This document shows, piece after piece, positions 12,293 through 21,430 of a DNA stretch of 26,027 nt. A program made the position numbers and the translations under genes. Every line of letters begins with the position of its first letter. Positions within the stretch are counted from its first letter, which is position 1. The stretch is taken from IMG/VR virus record IMGVR_UViG_3300021963_007667, positions 1 to 26,027 of that record; one strand, written 5' to 3'. Under the pieces are notes generated by a model. It ran no database searches and was not told where the DNA came from. It saw nothing but the letters and a program-made list of their open reading frames with translations. The DNA is from a virus.

Positions 12293-13104
12293 TTAGCCAA
12301 CTCCGAAATAATCTCATACTGTCTATGCATATGAGCATAATTTTCAAATACTACGAACATATCTTCATTATTTTTGTACAGATAAGCCATAGCATTTTGT
12401 TCATTATTGATGACATTATTTTTTAGCATTTTTTCTTGGAATATTTCATCCATCATATCACAAAATTCATTAAGAACTTTTGCTCCACCTCCCCAAAGTC
12501 CCGCCATTACCCAAGTTCTTGCGTCCCAAAAATATTCTTCACCACAAGTTTCAGCATTCACCAAGTCTGGATAATATGACATTGAGGTTTGAATTAAAAC
12601 ACTATCCTTATTATCAAGAAGAGTTTCAACTGCAGAGTTTGAAGGATATTGATTATCAAGATTGATTCCATGTTGATCAAAAAATCTAGAAAGTCCAGCA
12701 TCTATCCACATAAAATATTCACTATCAAAAGGATTTTCTTCTATAACTCTTTTAATCCATGGAAATTTTGAATAAATGATGACGTTATAAAGACTCATCT
12801 TGCACTCAATTCTTTGAGGTGCTCCAATTTTTGACTTATAATTATTATCATCTAAAACTTTTTGAATATTATTATCCAAAAAATAGTAGGGAACTTTTTC
12901 AAGAGGTTGTGTGATTATTTTAGTTGGTAAATTTTTTCGGTGCTGCTTTACAAACTTTTCTAGATCTTCATCTACAAATACAACCATTGGTGATTTAACT
13001 TTTAAAGTTTCTTTAAACCAAGAAAGATACTCATCAAAGTTTCTACCATCACCCTCTTTATCGCGATTAATATTGTATAGTGCCGTTACTAAAGTGATAG
13101 ACAT
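12289..13104 (-). CDS. HtrL/YibB-family putative glycosyltransferase
   Basis: A 271-aa protein with features of the HtrL_YibB family: TLVTALYNINR at the start, a YLSWFKETL helix, PMVVFVDEDL, and YFMWIDAGLSRF at about 130-141, with the Asp typical of GT-A donor sites. Family members sit in LPS/LOS clusters (for example near Campylobacter wlaTC) and are regarded as glycosyltransferases. I chose ATG 13104 because GGGAGG lies 7 nt upstream; the TTG at 13110 would add only two residues. Stop overlaps the next ATG (ATGA). Confidence 0.7.
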   Translation of the reverse strand: MSITLVTALYNINRDKEGDGRNFDEYLSWFKETLKVKSPMVVFVDEDLEKFVKQHRKNLPTKIITQPLEKVPYYFLDNNIQKVLDDNNYKSKIGAPQRIECKMSLYNVIIYSKFPWIKRVIEENPFDSEYFMWIDAGLSRFFDQHGINLDNQYPSNSAVETLLDNKDSVLIQTSMSYYPDLVNAETCGEEYFWDARTWVMAGLWGGGAKVLNEFCDMMDEIFQEKMLKNNVINNEQNAMAYLYKNNEDMFVVFENYAHMHRQYEIISELAK

Positions 13105-13106
13105 AA

Positions 13107-14141
13107 TCAAACCTCCCTATTATAAACTTTAAGAATTGAATTAGCGCGATTAACAAAAGTGTGATACTTTTGAACATGCTGCATTGCTTCAAGAACTAAA
13201 TCATGATTTGGATTTTTTTCAAAGTTTAAACAATCGATGGGAAGTTGTGATTCATCATCATTGTAAATGACATAATCACCAAGAAGTTCTTTTACTGCTT
13301 TTGAATTTGTTCCAGGCAGTCTACCATAACTAATTTGTTTAATGGTTCTACATGCGATAAAACCAATTTTTTTATGGTTTCCACCTGTCACTGGTTTACC
13401 GTTAACTTCAAGTTTGCCTTCAGAGTTTGTGTGATAATAATCACTACCACGAACATCTAAAGAAATAATAGACTTTTGCATATATTCTTTATTTTCTTCA
13501 AATGTACAGGGATTAACCCAAGGATTAATATGAGCAAATTGAATATTCATTCTACTAAGAGTTTCAGCAACTTTTTGCATTTCAAAAGCAGGTGATCCTC
13601 CAAGAGTTCCTACAAAATAAAATTTATTATCCCTAGGAATAAAACGATCTTCAAAATTAAATTCATGCGGAAGAAGGTCTGTCCCCCAAATCATATAAAT
13701 TGCTTCATATCCAGATAGGCCCTTCTTTCTACTATCTGCAAGAACACTATCATTGGCATTGGAATCATAATAAGTCGCAGTATCGATACAATTAAGTTTT
13801 GATTTATCTAATACAAAACTATAATTGTTATCGTTTAATTCGGAAACATTAAATCTAATATCAATTAACCTAGATCCCTTTTCAATATATTTTGAAGGAT
13901 TTACTGCATTGTGAATAAAATATGTCGAACTTTCAAGAATTGGAATTTTATCATCCGCAAATCCTTCAGAAAAGAATAATGAATTTGAGTAATCAAAAAC
14001 AGCAGGATCTGGGTGATTTCCTACATGAAACCAATAAGTATCATATCCAAGATGCTGAAATGCTTTATAAAAGCTTGCATGAATATACGAATGAGTATGG
14101 GTATGGAGGGGAAACCCCCAAATAATAATTTTAGGTTTCAT
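13107..14141 (-). CDS. Putative glycosyltransferase, CgeB/Glyco_trans_1_2-like C-terminus
   Basis: A 344-aa cytoplasmic protein. It opens KPKIIIWGFPLHTHTHSYIHASFYKAF, resembling the N-terminal Rossmann part of GT-B enzymes, and ends with EAMQHVQKYHTFVNRANSIL, close to the terminal helix (HTxxNRAxxxL) of CgeB-type glycosyltransferases. The segment KQISYGRLPGTNSKAV would be the donor-binding loop. No certain family. Its location between clear glycosyltransferase genes supports the call. The ATG at 14141 overlaps the previous TAA (TAATG). Confidence 0.55.
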   Translation of the reverse strand: MKPKIIIWGFPLHTHTHSYIHASFYKAFQHLGYDTYWFHVGNHPDPAVFDYSNSLFFSEGFADDKIPILESSTYFIHNAVNPSKYIEKGSRLIDIRFNVSELNDNNYSFVLDKSKLNCIDTATYYDSNANDSVLADSRKKGLSGYEAIYMIWGTDLLPHEFNFEDRFIPRDNKFYFVGTLGGSPAFEMQKVAETLSRMNIQFAHINPWVNPCTFEENKEYMQKSIISLDVRGSDYYHTNSEGKLEVNGKPVTGGNHKKIGFIACRTIKQISYGRLPGTNSKAVKELLGDYVIYNDDESQLPIDCLNFEKNPNHDLVLEAMQHVQKYHTFVNRANSILKVYNREV

Positions 14142-14911
14142 TAGAATCTAGGTAAAGTTACAGTAAAAGAATGTGCTTGCTGACCTACTCCAAAAATATC
14201 CATCGCTTTTTTATGAAGCATTTCTGGAGACCACGCACCACCAAACTCTTGATCACACCTATCAAATAAGTGGTCGAGAAAGTTGAAAGCAGACATAAAT
14301 GGATCCATTGCTTTAGGTCCACCAAAGTTTAACCAATCATTGACCATACCATCTGGTTGATTTAACCACCCAGAATAATTTACAACATTTGGATCATACT
14401 GCTCATAGAAAATTTTTTGATGTGGTATTGTGTCTGTTCTACACTTTACAATCCAATCATATTTAAAATTATTTGCATATTCATATTCTTTACGAAGTAA
14501 ATTGACTTGGTTTACAGTATAAAGATACGATATGTTATTGTTTACAATTCTTGGAATGTAATTTGGTTCGTTAGTTTCCTTCCAATGCTTGGACCAAGGA
14601 ACTAACTCACCGTTTGGATAATAAGAATAGTCTGTCTTAATAGTAGAATCTTTAAAAGATTTACTCTTTTCTACCTTATATAATTTTGGATTATATAAAT
14701 TTATGGCATCATCAATAGCAGTTGAAGAAATTCTTTGATTTTCCCAACCACCGTCTCCGCCATATTTGTATGGTTTAGTTTGAAGATCTTCATCAAACCA
14801 AAAATGAAAGAATACATCAACATCATATCCTTCACATAAATTTTTTATAATGTATGGAGATACCTCATTTACAAATCTAGGTTGTCCGTACAAGCATAAT
14901 GCAACTTTCAT
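14141..14911 (-). CDS. Putative GT-A-like glycosyltransferase (YGQPR-type)
   Basis: A 256-aa protein beginning MKVALCLYGQPR, a motif found in uncharacterised capsule/LPS-cluster proteins. YDWIVKCRTDT at 151-161 looks like a GT-A strand leading to an acidic donor/metal site. WIVKCRTD and the final VGQQAHSFTVTLPRF show no further clue. A good GGAG Shine-Dalgarno sits 6 nt before the ATG, and the 31-nt upstream gap is one of the few in this operon, so translation may restart here. Function is by context. Confidence 0.5.
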   Translation of the reverse strand: MKVALCLYGQPRFVNEVSPYIIKNLCEGYDVDVFFHFWFDEDLQTKPYKYGGDGGWENQRISSTAIDDAINLYNPKLYKVEKSKSFKDSTIKTDYSYYPNGELVPWSKHWKETNEPNYIPRIVNNNISYLYTVNQVNLLRKEYEYANNFKYDWIVKCRTDTIPHQKIFYEQYDPNVVNYSGWLNQPDGMVNDWLNFGGPKAMDPFMSAFNFLDHLFDRCDQEFGGAWSPEMLHKKAMDIFGVGQQAHSFTVTLPRF

Positions 14912-14942
14912 TTATTTCTCCAATAACAAAGAATCCAAAATA

Positions 14943-15629
14943 TCATTTTATATAGTTCTCTTTATATCCGTGAACTATAGTAAACTGCTCATCTCCCCAG
15001 TTAGAATTTCTGGAGAGTTCTGCATGATGAGGGTTGACTGAATATTGCTTTCCGCAAATTAAATGTAGTGTCATAATCATTATATCATGGTGAGGGAGAT
15101 CACGCCACATTTTTTCGACGATGTATTCATAGTCTTCATTCAAAAATCTTTCCAACAAAGAAAACTTTTCTGTAAAAACATCTGATGACATTATAGTTCC
15201 ACCAGCAGTGCAATAAAAATCAAAATTTGAATTTAATTTATACTTATCAACCAAATATTCTATAACATTTGGTGCATACTTATTTCCAATATCTGGTCCT
15301 GCACAAAAATCAATTTTAGGTGGAATAGTGACAGGTCCTTTAACCAATACATCATCTTCCATCCACATTACGTAGGGAACATTTGGATAAAGTTCACAAC
15401 TTTTTCTAACTCTATCAACTAATTCAAAAGCTTTATTTTTATCATAATACCTATATCCAACATTTATAGGAGAATAAAAATAAGTTACATTACCAATATC
15501 ACTATAATCATCACCAGCATCAGACCATAAAACATATGGAACTTCTGGGTTATATTTTTTAAAAGAATCTATGGCAAACTTTGTTGCATTCTTATTTTTA
15601 AAACACTGATGGTGTACTAAAAAATTCAT
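14943..15629 (-). CDS. Putative GT-A-like glycosyltransferase
   Basis: A 228-aa protein: MNFLVHHQCFKNKNATKFAI, then an alternating alpha/beta start, then VPYVMWMEDDVLVKGP at 84-99 with an EDD triplet suitable for metal-bound sugar nucleotide. A second conserved-looking region, DFYCTAGGTIMSSDVF, resembles the acceptor-side segment of GT-A enzymes. No family can be named. ATGA overlap with the preceding epimerase gene. Confidence 0.5.
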   Translation of the reverse strand: MNFLVHHQCFKNKNATKFAIDSFKKYNPEVPYVLWSDAGDDYSDIGNVTYFYSPINVGYRYYDKNKAFELVDRVRKSCELYPNVPYVMWMEDDVLVKGPVTIPPKIDFCAGPDIGNKYAPNVIEYLVDKYKLNSNFDFYCTAGGTIMSSDVFTEKFSLLERFLNEDYEYIVEKMWRDLPHHDIMIMTLHLICGKQYSVNPHHAELSRNSNWGDEQFTIVHGYKENYIK

Positions 15630-16522
15630 ACGTTTTTACTAATCCATTCTTCAAGCCTTACCTTTGGGGTCCACCCAAAAGTCTTTTTCATTTTTTCATT
15701 ATTAGCTAAAGTAATTCTAGATTCGCCAATTCTTGGAGGAATATTAATCGTATTATCTGAAATTTGTTTTGCAATCTCATTTACAGAATGATTTCTACCT
15801 GTTCCAACATTGTAAACTTGCCCAAATGCAGATACTTCTGGATTTGAAATTGCTGCCATAATGTTTGCACTTACTACATCAGAAACATGAGTAAAGTCTC
15901 TACGTTGCTCTCCGTCTCCAACAATAGTTAAAGGTTCTCCTGCTGCTTTCTGTCGAAGAAAAATACCAATTACTGGCGCATATTGCCCACGAAGAGGTTG
16001 CCTTTCACCATAAACATTAAAATATCGAAAGCAAATTGTGGGAAGATCAAATAAATCTGTATACATTTTACACAGTTTTTCGCCATTCACCTTTGAAACT
16101 GAATATGGATTCAAGCAGTCATCTGGTTGAGTTTCGACGTTAGGAGACTGATTCATTCCATATCCAGAAGATGTGGAAGAATACATTACACGTTTAACCC
16201 CTGCTTCACGCGCACACTGAAGTACAGTAACAGTTCCAACTGAATTAATACTTACTGCTTCAATAGGATTAATAATTGCAGGTTGAATGCGTGCTTCTGC
16301 TGCAATATGAAACACATAATTTACCCCATCGTAGAGTGGACGTGTGTTTTCATAGTCACGAATATCGTACTTATAATTTTGGGCTTTATCATTCCAATAA
16401 AAATGATCATGAACATCAGAATATTCATTATCAATAACAACAACCTCGTGACCAATTTCAAGCAAACGATCTACAAGATTTGATCCGATAAATCCAGCGC
16501 CTCCAGTAACCAGTGATTTCAT
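15626..16522 (-). CDS. UDP-sugar 4-epimerase-like extended SDR
   Basis: A 298-aa NAD-dependent epimerase/dehydratase. GGAGFIG (7-13) binds NAD, SSTSS at 115-119 holds the catalytic Ser/Thr, Tyr140-Lys144 (YSVSK) is the catalytic pair, and RYFNVYGERQ (166-175) and GDGEQRRDFTHV follow as in UDP-Glc/UDP-GlcNAc 4-epimerases. It is somewhat short at the C-terminus, as many WbpP-like relatives are longer (about 340 aa). Because the next gene upstream is UDP-galactopyranose mutase, supplying UDP-galactose from UDP-glucose is an attractive role. Exact substrate unproven. ATGA overlaps on both sides. Confidence 0.8.
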   Translation of the reverse strand: MKSLVTGGAGFIGSNLVDRLLEIGHEVVVIDNEYSDVHDHFYWNDKAQNYKYDIRDYENTRPLYDGVNYVFHIAAEARIQPAIINPIEAVSINSVGTVTVLQCAREAGVKRVMYSSTSSGYGMNQSPNVETQPDDCLNPYSVSKVNGEKLCKMYTDLFDLPTICFRYFNVYGERQPLRGQYAPVIGIFLRQKAAGEPLTIVGDGEQRRDFTHVSDVVSANIMAAISNPEVSAFGQVYNVGTGRNHSVNEIAKQISDNTINIPPRIGESRITLANNEKMKKTFGWTPKVRLEEWISKNV

Positions 16523-17628
16523 TTTACCTCATTTTTTGATTGTTGACTTTTAAATTTATTGATTGCAGATTCTATTACTACGTGCATATCCATATACTTA
16601 TACTCAGACAATCTACCACCAAATATAAAATTAGTCAATGATTTAGATTTATCTTTGTATTTTTGATACAGAGATTGATTATTCTCATTGTTAATCGGAT
16701 AATATGGAGTTAATCCCTTTACATATGTTTCAGGATATTCTTTTGTAATAATAGTGTGTTGAGAATTTATTCTTTCAAAATGCTTGTGTTCTATAATTCT
16801 TGTATATTTTTTTGAATTATCAGAATAATTTATGATAGCGTTTCCTTGATGATTTTCTTCATCTAATTCATATTCTTTAAATTTTAAAGATCTATATTCT
16901 AACTCACCAAACTCATAGTCAAAAAATTCATCAATACATCCAGTATAAACTATTGTATCTGCAAGAGAATTAAAATACTCTGGATTAGAAAGATAATCGG
17001 TATTCAATTTAACCTCTATTCCATCCAACATTTTCTCAAACATTTTTGTATATCCACCAATTGGTATCCCCTGGTAAATATCATTGAAATAATTATTATC
17101 AAAAATAAATCTTAAAGGCAATCTGCGAATAATAAATGAGGGCAACTCTGTTGCTTTTTTGCCCCATTGTTTTTCAGTATAATGTTTAATTAAAGTTTCA
17201 TAGATATCTTTTCCAACAAGAGACAGAGCCTGTTCTTCAAGATTAGTTATTTTTCCTTTGTATCTTTGATTCTCAATTATGTTTTTTACTTCTGATGGTT
17301 TAGTAACTCCCCACATCTCATAAAAAGTATTCATATTAAAAGGTAAAGAATACAACTTGCCGCCAGAAACTGCTTTGGGTGAAAGAATAAAATTATTGAA
17401 TTCAGCAAAACGATTTACAAAATCCCAAACTAATTTATTACTTGTATGGAAAATATGAGGTCCATACTTGTGAATATGAATTCCTCCATTGTCTTCAGTG
17501 TAACAATTTCCTGCAATGTGATTTCTTTTATCAATTATCAAACAAGACTTATTATTATCTGCAGCAAGTCTGGCAAAAGTTGATCCAAATAATCCACACC
17601 CTACAATCAAATAATCATACTTTTTCAT
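16519..17628 (-). CDS. glf: UDP-galactopyranose mutase
   Basis: A 369-aa flavoprotein, normal for bacterial UGM. FAD-binding GCGLFG at 10-15; DKRNHIAGNCY at 33-43; HKYGPHIFHT at 53-62, a hallmark of the family; KQWGKKATELP mid-protein; and FGGRLSEYKYMDMHVV near the end, the conserved C-terminal FAD/substrate segment. It converts UDP-galactopyranose to UDP-galactofuranose, so the glycan made by this operon probably contains Galf. No Galf transferase of a known family is obvious, although the adjacent gene upstream (17615) is a candidate. ATGA overlap with the epimerase downstream. Confidence 0.93.
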   Translation of the reverse strand: MKKYDYLIVGCGLFGSTFARLAADNNKSCLIIDKRNHIAGNCYTEDNGGIHIHKYGPHIFHTSNKLVWDFVNRFAEFNNFILSPKAVSGGKLYSLPFNMNTFYEMWGVTKPSEVKNIIENQRYKGKITNLEEQALSLVGKDIYETLIKHYTEKQWGKKATELPSFIIRRLPLRFIFDNNYFNDIYQGIPIGGYTKMFEKMLDGIEVKLNTDYLSNPEYFNSLADTIVYTGCIDEFFDYEFGELEYRSLKFKEYELDEENHQGNAIINYSDNSKKYTRIIEHKHFERINSQHTIITKEYPETYVKGLTPYYPINNENNQSLYQKYKDKSKSLTNFIFGGRLSEYKYMDMHVVIESAINKFKSQQSKNEVK

Positions 17629-18550
17629 ACTTCTTTAAAATATCCGTAGAGTTTAGAAAGTTTCTTTGCGGCCAATATGCGTAATGAACTGCTCTTACAT
17701 TTCCAACAATTGCATTTTTTAAATCATATTTAAGTGGATAGAATATTGCTAACCAAGGTTCATCATCAACAGACTTTACATCACCATTAAATTTTGCAAA
17801 GTCTTCTCCTGACCACATAATAAAGTTAATCGAAACTGGTTCATAGGATTCCAAAGTTATATTTGGAATATCCAAATCAGATAATTTATCTTCAACAATA
17901 TACTCATACGTATTATTGAGAATTTGGTATGCAAAATCAGGGTTAGACCAATATAGATTACTGTTAAGTCTACTTTCTGGTATAAAATCTCTTGGCTTTG
18001 GTTCGTCCAAATTATCACTCATAATTGCCGAAGAAGATTTCATTTGATCTTTAGTATTTTCAAAATCTTCATACCAAGTTTTGCTACACATTAAACACTC
18101 TGGAACATCAATAGCTCCATATTTTCTTAGAAAATGTGTACACCATCCATTATTCATAATCATTGGATAAACCAAAAAAGTTTCTGGATTATCAAGTTTA
18201 TATTGTGCTAAAGTAGAAAAAAGATCATTTTCGATAAAAATAATATCATCATCTACTTTAAAGTAAAAAGTATCAGATTCGACACAATAATTATAAAATC
18301 GTTTTACATTATGTGCTCTACCCATTTGTGCTGGATCTAATTCTTCGCATCCATATTTAAGAACTACAAATTCGGGATATTCTTTTGCATAGTTATTAAT
18401 ATATTCAAGATCTTCATCAACAACAGTGTTAACCCAAAGATGATGTTCATCTACAATATGTCGATTTTTGAGAACCTCCTTGAATAGACATTTCATAGAC
18501 TCTCTTCTTCCTACAGGAGAGCAGACAACTATTTTCTTATTCTTATACAT
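17615..18550 (-). CDS. Putative GT-A-like glycosyltransferase next to UGM
   Basis: A 311-aa protein. KIVVCSPVGRRESMKCLF at the start and YFKVDDDIIFIENDL at 96-110 place an acidic DDD motif in a typical GT-A site. Aromatic-rich middle (CSKTWYEDFEN, LYWSNPDFAYQIL). No known family; neighbour of UGM, so a Galf transferase is a testable guess. A strong GGAGG site 9 nt upstream of the ATG and a 24-nt gap mark a fresh translation start within the operon. It overlaps the UGM gene by 14 nt. Confidence 0.55.
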   Translation of the reverse strand: MYKNKKIVVCSPVGRRESMKCLFKEVLKNRHIVDEHHLWVNTVVDEDLEYINNYAKEYPEFVVLKYGCEELDPAQMGRAHNVKRFYNYCVESDTFYFKVDDDIIFIENDLFSTLAQYKLDNPETFLVYPMIMNNGWCTHFLRKYGAIDVPECLMCSKTWYEDFENTKDQMKSSSAIMSDNLDEPKPRDFIPESRLNSNLYWSNPDFAYQILNNTYEYIVEDKLSDLDIPNITLESYEPVSINFIMWSGEDFAKFNGDVKSVDDEPWLAIFYPLKYDLKNAIVGNVRAVHYAYWPQRNFLNSTDILKKYEKV

Positions 18551-18574
18551 TAATGTGTTCCTCCAAAAATTAAA

Positions 18575-19564
18575 TTATAATTCTATTTCAGTTGCTACTT
18601 TTTTAATTAATTTTTCCAAATCAGTATCAGGTTCCCAATTCAAAAGTTCTTTAGCTTTTTGATAAGATCCTTTTGAGTATTTTGTAGTTTCCTTTGCTAC
18701 TACATTTTTGTCTAAAGGATAGTATCCAGTAAACAACTTTGGATAAGTATCCCAAAGTTTTGATGCCTCTCTATATATTGGTTTAACATCGGACTGAAAT
18801 ACTTCAGAGACATATTCAAGTATTTGATTTACAGATAGCAAAGTCCCAGTACAAACATTGAAGGTTTCATCGGGTTTTTTATCCAAGCAAATATCAATCA
18901 ATTTGACTACATCGTCAACGTGAATATAGTCTCTTTTTTGTTCACCATCAGAGTGAAGTATGGGACTATTTCCATTTTTAATTTCCCTCACCAGATAGTT
19001 AAGAAGAGGAGGATTTTTACGATGAATATCTTGTCTAGGTCCAAAAACATTAAAAAATCTTAATGTAGTAATCTTCATTCCATAGTTTAATCTATATGAT
19101 TCACAAACCTCTTCAGCCATTTTTTTGGAAAGAGAATACCAAAGACGAGGAGTTATATTCAAATCCTCTGTAAAGACTTTTTCTTTATTATTTTCATATA
19201 CTGCACTAGTGCTAGCAAAAATAACGTGAGGAACTCCCCACTTTCTAGCACATTCCAAAATATTCATTGTACCTGAAACGTTTACATTTACAGATTCAAC
19301 AGCGTTTACTTCACAATCTGGAAGAGCAGTAATTGCGGCAAGATGAATAATACAGTCATATCTTTTTTTTAAAGTATCAACCAATTTCGGATCACAAATA
19401 TCAAACTCATATAACTCACTAAATTTTTTATTTTTAATGAAAAGATTTTGTAAATATCCATTCCTCAAGTTATCAACTAGAGTAAGATCATGACCTTTAG
19501 TAAAAAGATAATATCCAAGAGTTGACCCAATTCCTCCAGCAGCACCTGTCAATAATATTTTCAT
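18575..19564 (-). CDS. NAD-dependent epimerase/dehydratase (extended SDR)
   Basis: A 329-aa protein. GAAGGIG at 7-13 for NAD, HLAAITA, ASTSAVY with catalytic Ser/Thr at 118-120, Tyr143-Lys147 (YSLSK), RFFNVFGPRQ at 169-178 and DGEQKRDYIHVDDV at about 206-219. The whole layout is that of UDP-glucose/UDP-GlcNAc 4-epimerases and related 4,6-dehydratases. The C-terminal part diverges (LFTGYYPLDKNVV), so the substrate is uncertain. It sits directly after the nucleotidyltransferase-HAD fusion and may act on that enzyme's product. ATGA overlap upstream. Confidence 0.78.
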   Translation of the reverse strand: MKILLTGAAGGIGSTLGYYLFTKGHDLTLVDNLRNGYLQNLFIKNKKFSELYEFDICDPKLVDTLKKRYDCIIHLAAITALPDCEVNAVESVNVNVSGTMNILECARKWGVPHVIFASTSAVYENNKEKVFTEDLNITPRLWYSLSKKMAEEVCESYRLNYGMKITTLRFFNVFGPRQDIHRKNPPLLNYLVREIKNGNSPILHSDGEQKRDYIHVDDVVKLIDICLDKKPDETFNVCTGTLLSVNQILEYVSEVFQSDVKPIYREASKLWDTYPKLFTGYYPLDKNVVAKETTKYSKGSYQKAKELLNWEPDTDLEKLIKKVATEIEL

Positions 19565-20625
19565 TTTAAAAACTCCCTCAAGTTATTTGAATTTCTTTGT
19601 ATATTGATTGCTTCGCAGGATGGGTAAGGATTACTTTTTGCAAAATCATTAATAATAATTCTATTACAATGCGGAAGACCCATTACAATTTCATCAAATG
19701 GTATTCCTTTTTCATTCAACTCTTTTAACGTTTGTTCTTCATATTTTTTAGGTCTACTAGTTGTTAAGATAATTTTAACAAATCCACCAGAATGTAAATC
19801 TTTCAAAGCATCTATATTTTCTTGAATTGCTTTAGATTGTCCAATATACGGTGGAAAATGATGAGACGAATTTTCTACTAGAGTTCCATCAATATCAACA
19901 AAAAGACACTTGTATTGAGACTTATACTTATTCCAAGAATCTAAAGTTCCCCAATCTTTAAAATTGCTTGTCTTTAATCCACTAAACTTTTCACCAGAAA
20001 GGATCATCTCAAATATTACATTACTAATGTAACATTCACTTTCATGATCATATTCAGAGATTTTATCAAAAACCTTGACAAATTCTCTAGCACTTTTAAA
20101 TCCATATCCACCAGAAGAAAAAGTAGAACTTATAACTCTTTTCTCTACAATATTAGTTAGAACACCGTTTATATCAAATTCAACGTAACTCTTCGATCTG
20201 GCATTAATATTATCCATATCATTAAGATCAAAATATGCAACTTGATTTGTTTCATCACAAACAGTGCATTCATAATATCCATCAGAATCTTTGATGAAAA
20301 TAAATCCTTCAATATCTTTCTGTTGGATCAATTTACAAACAGTTTCAGATTGAGAACTTGTTGGATTATCGAGAAACACAACTTCAGACTTTTCAGACAA
20401 TCCAAATGATAAAAGATCTTCCATAAAACCTTTATGGAAGGAATACTTATCTTGATGTTCTTTTAAAGCAACAAAATAAATCTTATCAAAGAACTCTAAA
20501 TTTAAACCCAAAATGGATGCTATCCCCATGAATGTGTTTGACATTGGGTGTGATAGCATCCACTTAGGTCTTAGTCCAGGATATCTACTAGACCGTCCCG
20601 CCATAGGAACGATTAATGTTTTCAT
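19561..20625 (-). CDS. Nucleotidyltransferase-HAD phosphatase fusion
   Basis: A 354-aa two-domain protein. Residues 1-235 are a sugar-nucleotidyltransferase: MAGRSSRYP at 8-16 (here replacing the usual GxGTRxxP loop), Lys21 in RPKWML, and KDSDGYY at 112-118 with metal-binding Asp residues. Residues 238-354 are a small HAD phosphatase: VDIDGTLV at 243-250 (nucleophile Asp244, Asp246), LTTSRP at 287-292, and IIINDFAKSNP as the last acidic motif. Making an activated intermediate plus removing a phosphate is typical of pathways that build NDP-sugars or NDP-polyols. The kinase-like gene upstream overlaps by 38 nt, suggesting a kinase-nucleotidyltransferase relay. Substrate unknown. Confidence 0.75.
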   Translation of the reverse strand: MKTLIVPMAGRSSRYPGLRPKWMLSHPMSNTFMGIASILGLNLEFFDKIYFVALKEHQDKYSFHKGFMEDLLSFGLSEKSEVVFLDNPTSSQSETVCKLIQQKDIEGFIFIKDSDGYYECTVCDETNQVAYFDLNDMDNINARSKSYVEFDINGVLTNIVEKRVISSTFSSGGYGFKSAREFVKVFDKISEYDHESECYISNVIFEMILSGEKFSGLKTSNFKDWGTLDSWNKYKSQYKCLFVDIDGTLVENSSHHFPPYIGQSKAIQENIDALKDLHSGGFVKIILTTSRPKKYEEQTLKELNEKGIPFDEIVMGLPHCNRIIINDFAKSNPYPSCEAINIQRNSNNLREFLK

Positions 20626-21430
20626 ATAGACTTGAAGATTTAAGCATTTCCTTTATTATAACTCTTTGCCTGTCTTCAGTCAAGTAAGGATCTATTCGAA
20701 GAGAATTTAAAAAATCAAGTATATCAAATTCTATCGTATCAATATAACAAGAATATCTATTTTTTATTTGTTTCCAGATAAAAGAATATATTTGATATAT
20801 TCTCCTGTGGTTTATTTGCTGCTCTTTTAATCCCCAATAATAAAAAAGATCTTGCTTTAGTTTTACCAAATCAATCAAAAAGGAATCAATAAAACAGTCG
20901 AGAAAATCTATAAAGTAAAGTTTATTTTTATGAAAGATAATATTTGAAAATGTTAAGTCTCCATGACAAAAAGTTTGAGGTATATGGAGATCATTATTTT
21001 CAACCACAGATTTCAAAAAAGACAAATCTTTTGGATAATTAGTTACTTCACTTAAAGAAGAAATTTTATCCAATATTTTCTTTTTAGATACAACTGATTT
21101 GTAATATCTAGAATTTACTATTAAATCATCAAAGTATCCAAAAAGTGAAGTTAACACAAACTGCACTTCTTCATTATTACAGACAGAAAAAAATTCAAAA
21201 GAAGAATTGCCAGAAACATATTCCATATCAAAATTATATAGATCTCCAAAATTAATATCAAAAACCTTTGGAGATTCTATATTCTTAAATGTTAAATTGC
21301 AAAATAATTTTTGTTTACTTATTTGATAATAAAGTCTTTGATTGTATGAAGAAGAAGATGAGTACTTTCTTACAATATTATCACTAGGTAACTCAAGTTT
21401 GCATCCTGATAATCCATTCAAATGAATCAT
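20588..21430 (-). CDS. APH/choline-kinase-like phosphotransferase
   Basis: A 280-aa protein. CHGDLTFSNIIF at 155-166 contains the catalytic-loop Asp and metal Asn of the aminoglycoside/choline kinase fold, and YFIDFLD at 172-178 contains the DFG-like Asp. The N-terminal half is divergent and Ser/Asn-rich. Such kinases phosphorylate sugars, choline or other small hydroxyl compounds. The 38-nt overlap with the nucleotidyltransferase-HAD gene links them strongly: kinase makes the phosphate, nucleotidyltransferase activates it. This recalls the LicA/LicC choline pathway, but I see no LicD-type transferase here. Antibiotic resistance is not implied. Confidence 0.68.
   Translation of the reverse strand: MIHLNGLSGCKLELPSDNIVRKYSSSSSYNQRLYYQISKQKLFCNLTFKNIESPKVFDINFGDLYNFDMEYVSGNSSFEFFSVCNNEEVQFVLTSLFGYFDDLIVNSRYYKSVVSKKKILDKISSLSEVTNYPKDLSFLKSVVENNDLHIPQTFCHGDLTFSNIIFHKNKLYFIDFLDCFIDSFLIDLVKLKQDLFYYWGLKEQQINHRRIYQIYSFIWKQIKNRYSCYIDTIEFDILDFLNSLRIDPYLTEDRQRVIIKEMLKSSSLYENINRSYGGTV

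Noticed and set aside
20588-21430. Aminoglycoside resistance gene
   Set aside because: Only the general APH/choline-kinase catalytic motifs are present, and the gene is fused by overlap to a nucleotide-sugar pathway.
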